From contig OX438745.1 of NCBI GenBank assembly GCA_949316235.1, positions 9,243,001 to 9,307,000 of the forward strand: a stretch of DNA of 64,000 bases, written 5' to 3'. Position 1 is the first letter of the stretch. The number at the start of each line of letters is the position of its first letter. This DNA comes from Oegoconia quadripuncta. Taxonomy: Eukaryota; Arthropoda; Insecta; Lepidoptera; Autostichidae. A model generated the notes under the pieces. That model did not search any database and was not told the DNA's origin. It saw nothing but the letters and a program-made list of their open reading frames with translations. Positions 10,021 through 20,900 of this stretch are shown here, piece after piece. A program made the translations under genes and the position numbers.

Positions 10021-10392
10021 TGGCTTGCTGAAATTATACCAGTTCCTTCTACCAAGGCGTGGTTCGAAAAATTCAAAAACTTTGTCAATCGTAATTTCAT
10101 CACATCAATTTGTAGGCTACGAATTGGTCATTGTGGTTTCCCAAGTCATTTACATAGACTGAATCTTATTTCCTCTGCATCTTGTAAATACTGTGAGTCG
10201 GTCTACTGTGATTTAGATCATATTATTTTTGTTTGTCCTCATTTTAATTTACAACGTTTGTTTCTTATTGGCAGTTGCCTAAATATTGTAAGTAGCCCTA
10301 ACTTACCTCGATCTACTATAGAATTGCTAAAAAATCCTTCATTGTATCTACCTCTATTTGAGTTCCTTAATTATTCTGTAGGTAAAATTTAG
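10021..10392 (+). pseudogene. C-terminal fragment of a LINE ORF2-type protein
   Basis: The frame reads WLAEIIPVPSTKAWFEKF, then RLRIGHCGFPSHLHRL, then a zinc-knuckle-like Cys-x2-Cys-x8-His-x4-Cys (CKYCES...DLDHIIFVC), ending FEFLNYSVGKI and TAG. This tail follows the polymerase (and RNase H where present) in insect I/Jockey-type elements. The frame is intact over ~123 codons, but the entire catalytic part is missing, so it is inert. A stop at 10018-10020 lies in the target-site sequence and is not part of the element. Confidence 0.78.
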
Positions 10393-10399
10393 TTTTGTA

Positions 10400-11268
10400 T
10401 ACAGGGCGTCCCAAAGTTATGGGACATGAAGGGGAAGTACCTTAAATATCGTAGATAGTGAATTTTGCTCAAAGAAGACTTTATGTTATTTTTAAAAGTT
10501 AGTAATTCTGCATTCATAGATTTTCTAAAAATTATTTGCTTCGGCTGGGAATCGAACCGACTCAAATGTGAAAAAAAAAACACCCTACTTTTATGATGCC
10601 AATCGAAAGAATAGCTAAAAAATAATAACTCTGCCTAAGTAACATAGTATTTTAAAAGAAAGGAACAACGTGAAATTAATCATTTTAATCAAATAAAAAA
10701 CATACATGAAACTGCCGTAGTCAATTAAGTAGGTATTTTTTTGTAAATTAATTAATTAAATGCTCAAAATGTGATCCCTCTTGTCTTACGCAAATCGCCA
10801 ATCTTTTAATGAGCCCGCTGCCTGTTGATTTTCTAATCATTTTATGGTGAACACTCGATGTGATATGGCACAATTCTGTTTGCAACTCGCCTACGTTCTC
10901 GTATCGCTTTTTGTATAGCATATCTTTCACGTATCCCCAAAAGAAGAAATCACTTTAGCAATAAATAACTTTCTTGAAATTTGACTCAATCATTTTATGT
11001 TGTTCCTTTCTTTTAAAATACTATGTTACTTAGGCAGAGTTATTATTTTTTAGCTATTCTTTCGATTGGCATCATAAAAGTAGGGTGTTTTTTTTTTCAC
11101 ATTTAAGTCGGTTCGATTCCCAGCCGAAGCAAGTAATTTTTAGAAAATCTATGAATGCAGAATTACTAACTTTTAAAAATAACATAAAGTCTTCTTTGAG
11201 CAAAATTCACTATCTACAATATTTAAGGTACTTCCCCTTCATGTCCCATAACTTTGGGACGCCCTGTA
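10400..11268 (-). mobile_element. Tc1/mariner-superfamily deletion derivative with long TIRs
   Basis: The ends TACAGGGCGTCCC...GGGACGCCCTGTA are flanked by TA at 10398-10399 and 11269-11270. The arms are ~270 bp (10400-10670 and 10998-11268) and nearly identical; both contain CTCTGCCTAAGTAACATAG-type sequence and a B-box-like CCCAGCCGAAGC. The interior keeps only the transposase C-terminus (10748-10945, minus). It inserted just 3' of the stop codon of the truncated LINE and is therefore younger than that LINE. Confidence 0.88.
10748..10945 (-). pseudogene. Mariner-type transposase C-terminal remnant
   Basis: The minus strand reads FFFWGYVKDMLYKKRYENV, then a helical stretch, then LAICVRQEGSHFEHLIN and stop. 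FWG(Y)VKD...Y followed by a terminal GxHFEHL is the usual end of arthropod IS630/Tc1/mariner transposases. The DDE/D core and the DNA-binding domain are deleted. Confidence 0.8.
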
Positions 11269-11439
11269 TATTCTATCGTAGGTATAATTATCTCTTTTAA
11301 GTTTTTTGTACATGGAAGGAAAAGGACCTATCTTGTGCTTTTTCCTTTCATATCTTCATAATATAATTTCTGTATAAAATGGAATGGACCAATGGTCTAA
11401 ACCAGAGTCCAATAAAAAAAAAAAAAAAACTACCGGTGA

Positions 11440-11701
11440 TTATGTCTTTTGGTTTGGTTTCCTTATTTTCATCCCGTCTGTCATAGAGTAATATAACCAG
11501 AGAATATAACATATGCCGTCTGTTCTAGGTTGTAAGTCTCTATGTAACTCCTTCACTATTTAGTTTTTGATAGATACGCTGAAATGCTGAAGAATAATAT
11601 AACAAAATACGATCTAAAGTTCACGTTTGTAATCGTTACATTACATAACATTTTGTTTACGTAATTCCAATCAAATAACGTGACGTATTTTCACCTTGAC
11701 C
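11440..11701 (+). promoter_or_regulatory. Presumed FAHD2 5' flank and 5' UTR
   Basis: This is the only non-repeat DNA between the LINE tail and the start codon. No TATA box is obvious. A CRE-like TGACGTA lies at 11681-11687, close to the ATG, where it would be in the 5' UTR if transcription starts upstream. The transcription start is not determinable. The short distance suggests the LINE/mariner insertion may lie inside or next to the promoter. Confidence 0.35.
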
Positions 11702-11991
11702 ATGAGTAGAACCGCTTTGGTCGTTCGGCGTGTGCTGTCCGGTTTAAATACATATATTCCAATAAAGAAATTAGCTAATAACCATTTAGGATTAGGTTCG
11801 GTAAGATACTTTTCTGTTACTCAAAGTAGAAACATGAAATTCGTGCAGTTTGTATACAAGGACAATCCTGAGGATATCCGTGTGGGATATGTCGAAGGAG
11901 ACAACGTAGTAGATATAAATAAAGCTGATGTGTCGTTGCCGACCACGCTGTTGGGTATTTTGAAGAATGGAGACGTCGATAAAGTGAAAAA
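11702..11991 (+). CDS. FAHD2: FAHD2 exon 1 (presequence and N-terminal domain)
   Basis: It encodes residues 1-96 and two bases of codon 97, then GTAAGT at 11992. After the presumed presequence comes [20 protein letters not shown], the small N-terminal beta domain typical of FAHD2. A longer reading from an upstream TTG at 11696 is not needed. Upstream sequence is TTGACCATG. Confidence 0.92.
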
Positions 11992-14900
11992 GTAAGTTTT
12001 GTCTTATAACCCGCCCCGAAGGCAACACTGTGGCCCAATTTCTGCCTGTATGATAGTGTCCCATAGGCTACACTGCGACCTAGTCCTTGGTTTACTTCCC
12101 ACGTACCTAGTAAATTGTGATGATGTCTGACTACACTATACCACATGCAATTATTAATATTTAATAAAATAAAAATACTATTCACCTGGACATAGGCAGA
12201 CAATAAAATTGGTCAATTTAATAACGAAATGGGTAAGTGTGTCGATAGGGCGGCGCAAAAATAAGTTAGTAAACACTTTACACAAGGAGCGTCAAGGTTG
12301 TTTTGTAGCCATTTGAGTTGGATACTCACTTGTAGGGGATGGTAGTGGGATAGCAAGTACCTTACTGGGATAAGATAGATAGATAGATAGATAGATAGAT
12401 AAGCATTTATTTGCATCCATGTACACACACATAATAAATTTTACATATGAAAAATACAACTAAAACAATAAAAACACAAGTATAGAAACAAACAAATATT
12501 ATGTGTGTGCCGCAGTATACAAGATCTACTGTGTATCAATTTGGGGTACCCCATTTTTCTTAAAAAAGTTTCTATGTGTGTTCCAAACAGTGTAGTGTGG
12601 GATCAAATGTGTCTGAACAGAGCTGACTCGGATAATTCAGGTTCAGAAGGCTGAGTTGACTTTAGTTTGCCATTTTGTTCAACAGAGGTTACTCAGAGAT
12701 AATAAATAAGTATTGCAGATACTCTTATTATCTAGACCCAAACTAGATAACAGGTCATATACATAAAGCTTTATTTAAATATCTGTAAATAGGGAATAAA
12801 TGCTTGTATTCATCACACATACAGCTCTGGCAGGGTTTAAAACTGCAACTGATGGTGTTGAAGGCACGGTCACTCACTACCTATTACACCAATTGGTCGT
12901 CTTCCTTTGTACATCTCCATAATAATGTGGGATTATGGAGGACATTTTATATATTAAAACTAAACTAAATGTGTGCAGTGAGAGCAACAGCCAACACTAA
13001 TGATGAAACTAATTAGACTAGATTTGGGCAAATATTTCATAGGATCAGAGTGTATCCAAATTCCATGACTTTTCTAATATCATCCATTTCTAATATACTC
13101 CTGCCCCATAGCATGACAGGGGTGGTAAACGTTTATGTCGCACGAGATAATATGTGTCCAGCTCATTCGCATGGATGAAATATACAAATACGAAATATCC
13201 CACTTTCACTTCTACATCGTGCGTGACAAACGATGTCATGCTATGGGGCAGGAGTATATTAGAAAGAAAGAAAGAAACCATTCGCCACTTCGACACAATT
13301 GTTAGGCAAATAAAATAACAGAACACTCAGATAAGTGTCACAGCAGCGAAAGGGAAACGACTCAGCTAAATGCTGAGCTTAAAAGAGCTCAGAGCTGGTT
13401 TACGACAGTACCCATTAGACTTGTGAACTTACCCTGGAATCAGCATTGCCTAGGTAGGTTAGACTTAATAAGAGGCATGATCAGACTGGTGCATAGCCTT
13501 TGTATAAAACTCCCTAAATATAAATAAGTTAATTTTTTTATTATTATTGTTTATTAATTTACACTTCTGTTTTCTATCTTGTTCTTAACCTCCACTGAAA
13601 TTCACTGGATAAAATTAACTATCCGTCAGGTCTGATGGATAATAAGATAATTAATGTTTATACAGGGTGAAATTTTATTTGTGTAATTGCTGTTTACAGG
13701 TGACTCCACTCCCGATTACGAAAAACTTTCCACTAGGAACTATAGCCGAATTCATTGGAAAATTGTTGGACTTCCATACTAAAGGTGGTTCCAGAATGAT
13801 TTACGTTGCATGTGTAATTGAAATCGTATTGACCGAATTCGACAATGGTTCCTTGGGGAAAGTTGATCGTAATCAAGAGTAGCGTCACCAGTTAATGAGA
13901 ATTACATGAATACAAATTTAACTGTATAATACATATTTCAACCACTAAGTTGGTAATTAATCCTTTCCACTCAATTTCAGTAATAAATAATATGAGACTA
14001 ATGAAATTCACCATCATCAGTCTGTCTATTAGTGGACATATATATAATATATTCACCAAACTTCATTACTGTTCAGTAGTGAAAAATTCTTTATTTTGTA
14101 GGTAAATAGGGTACACATAAAATAGGTTGACCCCAGCAGAATGTTGTCTTCTTTGTAGATTCGGGTTTTACAGATATTTAGTACGTGTCGTTAGATTCTT
14201 TTGTGCCTAAATTGTATTTTTTTAAGCTTTTGTTCAACTGCTGAGAAGTACAAGCAAGAAACTTCATAAATCTAAACATATTTCTTTCTTCCCAGGCTAG
14301 CCTCTTTAAAGCCGGCGTCAGTTCCTCTCAGTACAGTGACTTTGAAGGCACCAATCCATGGAGTAGACAAAGTCCTCTGTATCGGTCTGAACTACAAAGA
14401 TCACTGCTCAGAACAGAATCTGCAGCCACCTGAAGTTCCTGTCATATTTAACAAGTTTCCGAGTACAATAATAGGACCTAGTGATGCTTTAAAGCTCAGG
14501 TCCAATATTACTGACGTAAGTATGTTGGATCAGCATGGTCTTACTAACTTAAGAACAGTTAAAAAAAAAATCTAATTTGGGTTTGTATTCCATATGATCA
14601 AGATCATAAATTGGATTAGGTAGGTAGTGTAATTTTTCTTACTTGTTAAATTTAGGTGCATTTAGTTATGGTGTAGATAAAATTTTAATTTTTATGCGAC
14701 TTAAATTCTTTCAAACATAAACAACACTGGTAGAGTGCGTGTCCTAGGTATGAGTACTTTTTATAGACTCGTTTACATGTTTAGATGGTCGGTTAGACTA
14801 TTCCTCAACAAGTACCTAAATTACTTAGCTGTGACAATTTTGCCTTAGCAATATTTTTCCTAACAACCTACTCAATCAATTTTCGTATTAAATAAGATAT

Positions 14901-17900
14901 ATAATTATCTGGAAAATGACTGTGTTCAATTCCCCAGTATGAGCTTCATGAAAATGTCGAACTGTTCTTAGAACAAATTTCTTTATTTCAAGTAGTTTCA
15001 GATTTCTCCATACTGACCCATCTTAATAGATACCCGTGTGTTCTATGCTACATATATTGTGAATACGTTTCGAATTTTCAATTTCAAAATCATAGATTTA
15101 GCTTGTCGGGGTATAGATAGGTACCTAGGGGAGAGGGGGGCACATTTGAACACTTTTTAAATAAAATGTTATATTTCTCGTCTGGTATTACCAATCATAA
15201 TTTATTGTATTTTAGTGTTAGATATGGGCTTTATACTACATACAAAAAATGATATTTAGTAATTTTGACTTGGTAAAGTAACACAAATGAGCTTTTTTTT
15301 TAAGCTCAAATTTGTTCAAATGTGCCCCATCCACGGGGCACATTTGAAACCCATAGGGGCAGTTTTGAAAAACCAGAATTCAATGGAAACCATGTAACTT
15401 AGAAGATAATCAACAGTATATTTATGTTATTTTTATCTAATTTAATCATTGTACACTCTCATTTATTTCTTACAATAACTTTTTTGTTGAATAAACTTTA
15501 TAAAACTCTGAACGGCCTGGGGCAGTCTTGAACAATTGTAACAAACTTATTTTTATAAACGAGATCAAATGAAATATTGCAAAACAATATTAAAAAGTAA
15601 TAACATTCATAAGTATCTTAAAAATATGAACTTCTAAAGAGCCTTAGGATGGTACTTTAAAAGTGTCAAATATAAAATAAACAATCTAAATAACCTTAAT
15701 GATGACAAAAAAGAAAAAGAACATCAATACTTTGGAGTAACAAACTTATTTTTATAAACGAGATCAAATGAAATATTGCAAAACAATATTAAAAAGTAAT
15801 AACATTCATAAGTATCTTAAAAATATGAACTTTTAAAGAGCCTTAGGATGGTACTTTAAAAGTATCAAATATAAAATAAACAATCTAAATAACCTTAATG
15901 ATGACAAAAAAGAAAAAGAACATCAATATTTTGGAAGTTAATTCTTAACACAGCAGTATTTTGGTAGTTATTAGGTACTTAACCCATCTTAAACTTACTA
16001 AAGTCAAAATTAAATTGTAATAAAGCAGATGTACGTGAAGTTCCTGCAGTAGAACATGGTGTTGGAAGTTTCTTTACAACATCCGTGATAGGTACGAAAG
16101 ATTCATCTTCTTTATCAGGGAAAAAAAATTTGTAACCAAACTTCTTCTTCATAAAAGAAACTAAAAACATATTTCCGTCTTTCTTTTTTACAATAGCCAC
16201 GAAATACATTTCTACATTATTCTTGGTAGAGTGACATTTGCACAATATATAATCATTTTCATTTAAATCTTCTTTACTCAAGGGTTGAATTGATTCGTCT
16301 TCGTGAACAAGAGCAATAGACTCAGGATCGCTTGCATCCATATCAGAATCGTCATGCAAAGATAAATTTCCATCTGATTCTGAGTCTGATTGATTATGAC
16401 GCAAAATTTTCTTCTTTTTAGTTTTTTTTGAAGTGTTTTTGGGCGTAGACTTTCCTCGTTTTTCTAAATTAAGAGTTGGCTTGCGTTTTATGCGTTCCAG
16501 ATAAGCAGCTTCTATTGCGCATTTTTCTGGGGTGTCTGTTAAAATACGTGAAGAGCCTTTCTTTCTTCCTTTTCTTCCAGTACGAGGAGCCGCTTTAGGA
16601 AATGGTCTTATTGCTTCAGGAGTAAGTATTATTTTTCCACTTATATTTTCAGAATTTCCATTACTTACTTCAAGTTCATGGGCAAGCTGTGATGAAATGG
16701 TTACAAATTCATCGGTTTCCCCATAATTTGCGAAATTGGCATCATTTTCTGTTGCAGATGGTGAAACAGCAAGAACGGGAGCATTATCAATAGCATCAGT
16801 GGCGTCATGGTCGATTGTGGGTGCTGCGGGTGCCACAATTTGAGATTTATTAACAGCCTGGACGTTTGTAATTGCAGGTTGGTCCACTTCCATATCTTCT
16901 GCGTCAGTAGCATCATCATCATCATCGACAGTATTTGGCATAGAGGCATCAACCTGACATAACACCTGGTCGGCTTGATCAGTTTCGACATTTTCATCAG
17001 CTACAATCAAGGGTCTTTCTTGCACAGGATCTGTCCGATTGGTCACTTCGGCACATTCAAAGTCGTCATCTGTGAATTTGTTTCTTGAAAACGGATATAT
17101 TCCTGGCGCAGAGAATCCTGATGTAATGTTATTGATAGTATGCGTAGCATTATATGCAGGAGTAACAATACTTGCGAGATCGTGGATAGTGATTGTTTTG
17201 CCCGGATGATTAAGTAACCAATCATTTTGAGCAACTGCGAGCTTCGCCTTAAAAGGTCCATTTACTGCAACGTCGAGTGGTTGCAGTTTGTGAGTACAGT
17301 GAGGGGGAAATGTCAACAATGTGATGCCGTTTTCTCTTGCGAAATTGATAGCATCGATAGTGCAATGACTTTCATGATTATCAAGGAGAATAAGAATTTT
17401 ATCATCTTTGGTGCATCTAATAGATTTTTGAATGTGTTGTAAAACTTTCAGAAACAAAGGCCCCGTCATCCAGCCACTTGTAGGACTATTTGCGAACCCC
17501 ACACTTCCCGTTGGACCTCCAATTATCATTGAATCATGATATCTAGCTCTTGGAAAAATAAATACTGGGGGAATGGTATTCCCAAGAGCATTTACAATAG
17601 CACACATAGTTATCAGCTGACCTCTTTCTGCAGAAACGCTTTGTCCAACTTGCTTTTGTCCTGTTCTAGCAATGACATTGGGTGCTTGTACAACTGTCAT
17701 TATATTTGTTTCATCTAAATTATAGATGCGGTCTGGTGTATAATTTCCACGTTGCAGCACTGTTTCGTAATTATTGAAAAACAACATAACATTGTGTTTA
17801 TTAAAGCTTGTGGAGCGAGAAAGGCTGGTATTTTCAGGTTTTCGCAAAGATAATACAGAGTGCCTTTTCATAAAGCTTTTCATCCATTCAATACCCGCCA

Positions 17901-20900
17901 TCTTATTATTCATCCATTTTTCAGGACACTTTTTCAAAGCTTTTGCGTATTGATATGCCAATTCTCGCCCTTGTAAATACGTAAGACCATAATTCATTTT
18001 AGACATTTTTAGAAAGTAACTTTCCAGCATACACTCCTCATCGTTTGTGAAAACTTGATGCACAGTGTGTTTGCTGCTGTAGTTTTCTATTTTTGGAGTT
18101 CTATTCTCTTTATATTTTTTGACCCTATAAAATAAAGTGGTTGGTTTTATGTTATATATAGCAGCAGCGGTCCTCAGCTTCATGCCGTCGTTGACAACAT
18201 GCAAAACAGCTCGTTGGGCATCTTCTTCGTTCACGTCCTTTTCTTTTTTCTTTTTATAATTTCTTACCATTGTGACTGAAAAGATATTAAAAAAAAATTC
18301 AATCACGTACCTATATTTTCATAAAATAAGTACACATATCTTATTTATGTGTATGGGGCACTTTTGAACATGTTATTCAAAAGTGCCCCAGTGATAGTTT
18401 TCAAATCTGCCCCAATAACAACCTTCAGAAATAAAAATTTCTAGACGAAAAACTAACTCATGTTTAATGATGTTATATTTGTAAATACTGAGTTTATAAT
18501 AAATGCAACACCATAAAATAATTACAACTTGAAAATAATACTTACGTTTTCAGTAATTTGGTTACAAGCAAAAAAATATTTGTTTATTTTCGTCTCCGTA
18601 AAGTAACCTGCAAATTTTTTGTAAAGTGACACAGACATTGACGTTAGTTGGGAATTGCCAGATGTGTAGTTCGGTGTTACCAGTATTAAAAAGGTTATGG
18701 AGGTTGGGAAAGATAAAGGATGCGTACATAAATCGAATAATTCAAAACTGCCCCTGTTCTAAACTGCCCCCCTCTCCCCTACATATCTCTAACAATAATC
18801 ACCATTTTAAGTTTAATATTTTCTAGACTAATCTTGTATCGAAAAAATTACAACCTGACATATTCAACCACACCCTACTCGACGGGATACAATTTTATTT
18901 TAAATTTACCCCCTACGTTTTATGTAGTTGGAGGTAACCTAATTTTTAGGTTTAATTTAATTTTGGTTATACATATAACCATGCCAATTTTCAGCTTTGT
19001 ATACCATAGTAAAATGCCTGTGACATACAGACTGATATGGGGAAACTATAAAGGTGCAGTTTTTTGCCTGGTTTCGTTTAAACCTAAGTCAGAGTCAAGT
19101 AGGTACAAAGCAGTGTTTTATTTACGTTTGAGTCTATGTTAACCTTAAAAAAAAACGGTTTTCTTAAAGAACGAAACCAAATGGATTTTGAATCAATTAA
19201 GCGGCTTTTAATGGTTTTCATTTCGCTCTTCCCGACCACGACGCGCGCCGTCTCTATCACTACAAACTTCGAACGACGTCGACGCGTGTACTGAGTCTGG
19301 ATTAATCCGGTTTTAGGTAGCGCTCTCATTTCGGAAGCGCTCCAAACGAAACTGTTTCTAAAATCTGGTTTTGGTTTAAAAATATTTAATGCGCGCGTAA
19401 AGAAAGAAAATGGGCAATTGTATACTCTGAATATTGTGGTCATACGCGAATCCAGTCAATCATAAAAAAAACCTAATATCTCGCTCTGGAAAATCGCAAC
19501 CTACGGCTGTTATATTTCGCTGGATAAAATCTCCCCCATATGTTACTCATATAGTCAACAATAAACAACTTAAGGATAGTATTTCCATAATTGAAAACAA
19601 AATTCTGACAATAAAACCATTTTTTAATTACTTAACATTTTTTTATTATTATAACCGCCTCCGTGGCTCTATGTAAACAACATTGGGTTTACGATTCGGA
19701 GGTCGCGGGTTGGATCCCCAGCAGGGTAGGTACATGTTTAAGTACTCGGTTTGGTTGGTGGTAGGGCATTTTAAATGTCCGCCTGGCTAGCTACCACCAT
19801 CTTATCTAAATCTGCCGCCAAACAGCAATGTTAATAGCATTGTTGTGTTCCGGTTGTCAGAGATAAAATAGCCAGTCCCCCAAATGTGTTGGGGTTTCCG
19901 GGTCAGTACGCTCCCACCTTCGACCTCATCTTCACTTAAAACCAGGTCTGATTGAGGTCAAGTAACAATCCGTTGCGCATAAAAAAAACTTACTGTGAGT
20001 GTTATTTTAAACTGTTTTGGGTTGCCATATTCTGCTGCAAAGTTAGCTGTGCAAGGTTATTTAGGATAACAAATAAAAATAATAAATAAATATCTTTGCA
20101 CACACACAAAAAACGTTAACTGAAGGATATTGTGCAGATCTTGTCATTTACATGACACTTTAGGAGCTAGCACAAGTCTATTAATTACGCGCAATAATGA
20201 CATCAGCAGCTTGTTACTAATAAAAAGTTTAATTTAATATGTATTGAGTGATCACTGTAGTATTACGGAACCCTACTTGTGCGAAATCAAATCGCTCTTG
20301 ACCGGTTTTTTTTTATTTACTGAACTTTGTTATTGTACAGATCTTTATATGAAAATCTGACCACAATGATTCCTTTTATGCTTGACCTGAAATCTTATAA
20401 ATACCTTTTCATTACTATATGGGGGGAGGTCAAAAATTTGTGGCGTGAATCAGAGGTCTCCTGTGTTACACAAATTGGGGTCAATTGTTAAGGCACATTG
20501 AGTTGGTAATTCATACGTGCGTAGGTGGAACGACGATGGAATATTGCGACCGCGTATCTCTACCATGTTTCTAAAATTACGGCTAGAAATAGGCCTTGTT
20601 ATATTTGACTGATGGTTGACTGTAACTTCACCAGCAGTCGATCGAGTCTTGATGAATTAAGACTTGAGCATATTAAGATTGTGTGTGGCGGAGTAGAATA
20701 AGGCCAACGCGTCTCTACCCAAGGGTGTCATAAAAGGCGACTTAAGGGATACTGAGCATAGCGTACCGATATGATACCAGTGATGGGCAGTAGCATCATT
20801 GCAATCACCAACCCGCCTGCCCAGCTTAGCTATTAGGATAAATCTTCCTATGGAAAGCTATGCATTTGCATCTTCTTCCCGCGCACTTCACCAGTGTGCG

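Larger units (their letters stand above)
10012..11439 (+). mobile_element. 5'-truncated non-LTR retrotransposon with TSD, split by a mariner
   Basis: TACCGGT at 10012-10018 recurs at 11431-11437 and brackets the insertion. The body opens at about 10021 within a protein-coding tail that ends TAG at 10390-10392. It continues after the mariner at 11271 as an AT-rich 3' UTR and finishes with AATAAA merging into a ~16-nt A-run ending at 11429. Truncated 5' end, short TSD and A-tail are the hallmarks of target-primed reverse transcription. The insertion sits about 270 bp upstream of the FAHD2 start codon. Confidence 0.8.
15126..18781 (-). mobile_element. Complete pogo-like DNA transposon in FAHD2 intron 2
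   Basis: The element spans 15128-18779 (3652 bp) and is flanked by TA at 15126-15127 and 18780-18781. The first 15 bp, GGGGAGAGGGGGGCA, are perfectly repeated in inverse at 18765-18779, and similarity continues. Subterminal copies of GGGGCA(C/G)..TTGAA in both orientations cluster at both ends. A single uninterrupted transposase gene lies inside on the minus strand, opposite to FAHD2. The intact ORF, clean ends and TSD suggest a recent and possibly autonomous copy. Confidence 0.92.

Noticed and set aside
11792..12203. Minus-strand open frames of 90-128 codons over FAHD2 exon 1
   Set aside because: They are antisense to a well-supported exon and extend into intron sequence without any recognisable domain.
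16532..17718. Open frames antisense or out of frame to the pogo transposase
   Set aside because: These are shadows of the real minus-strand transposase gene.
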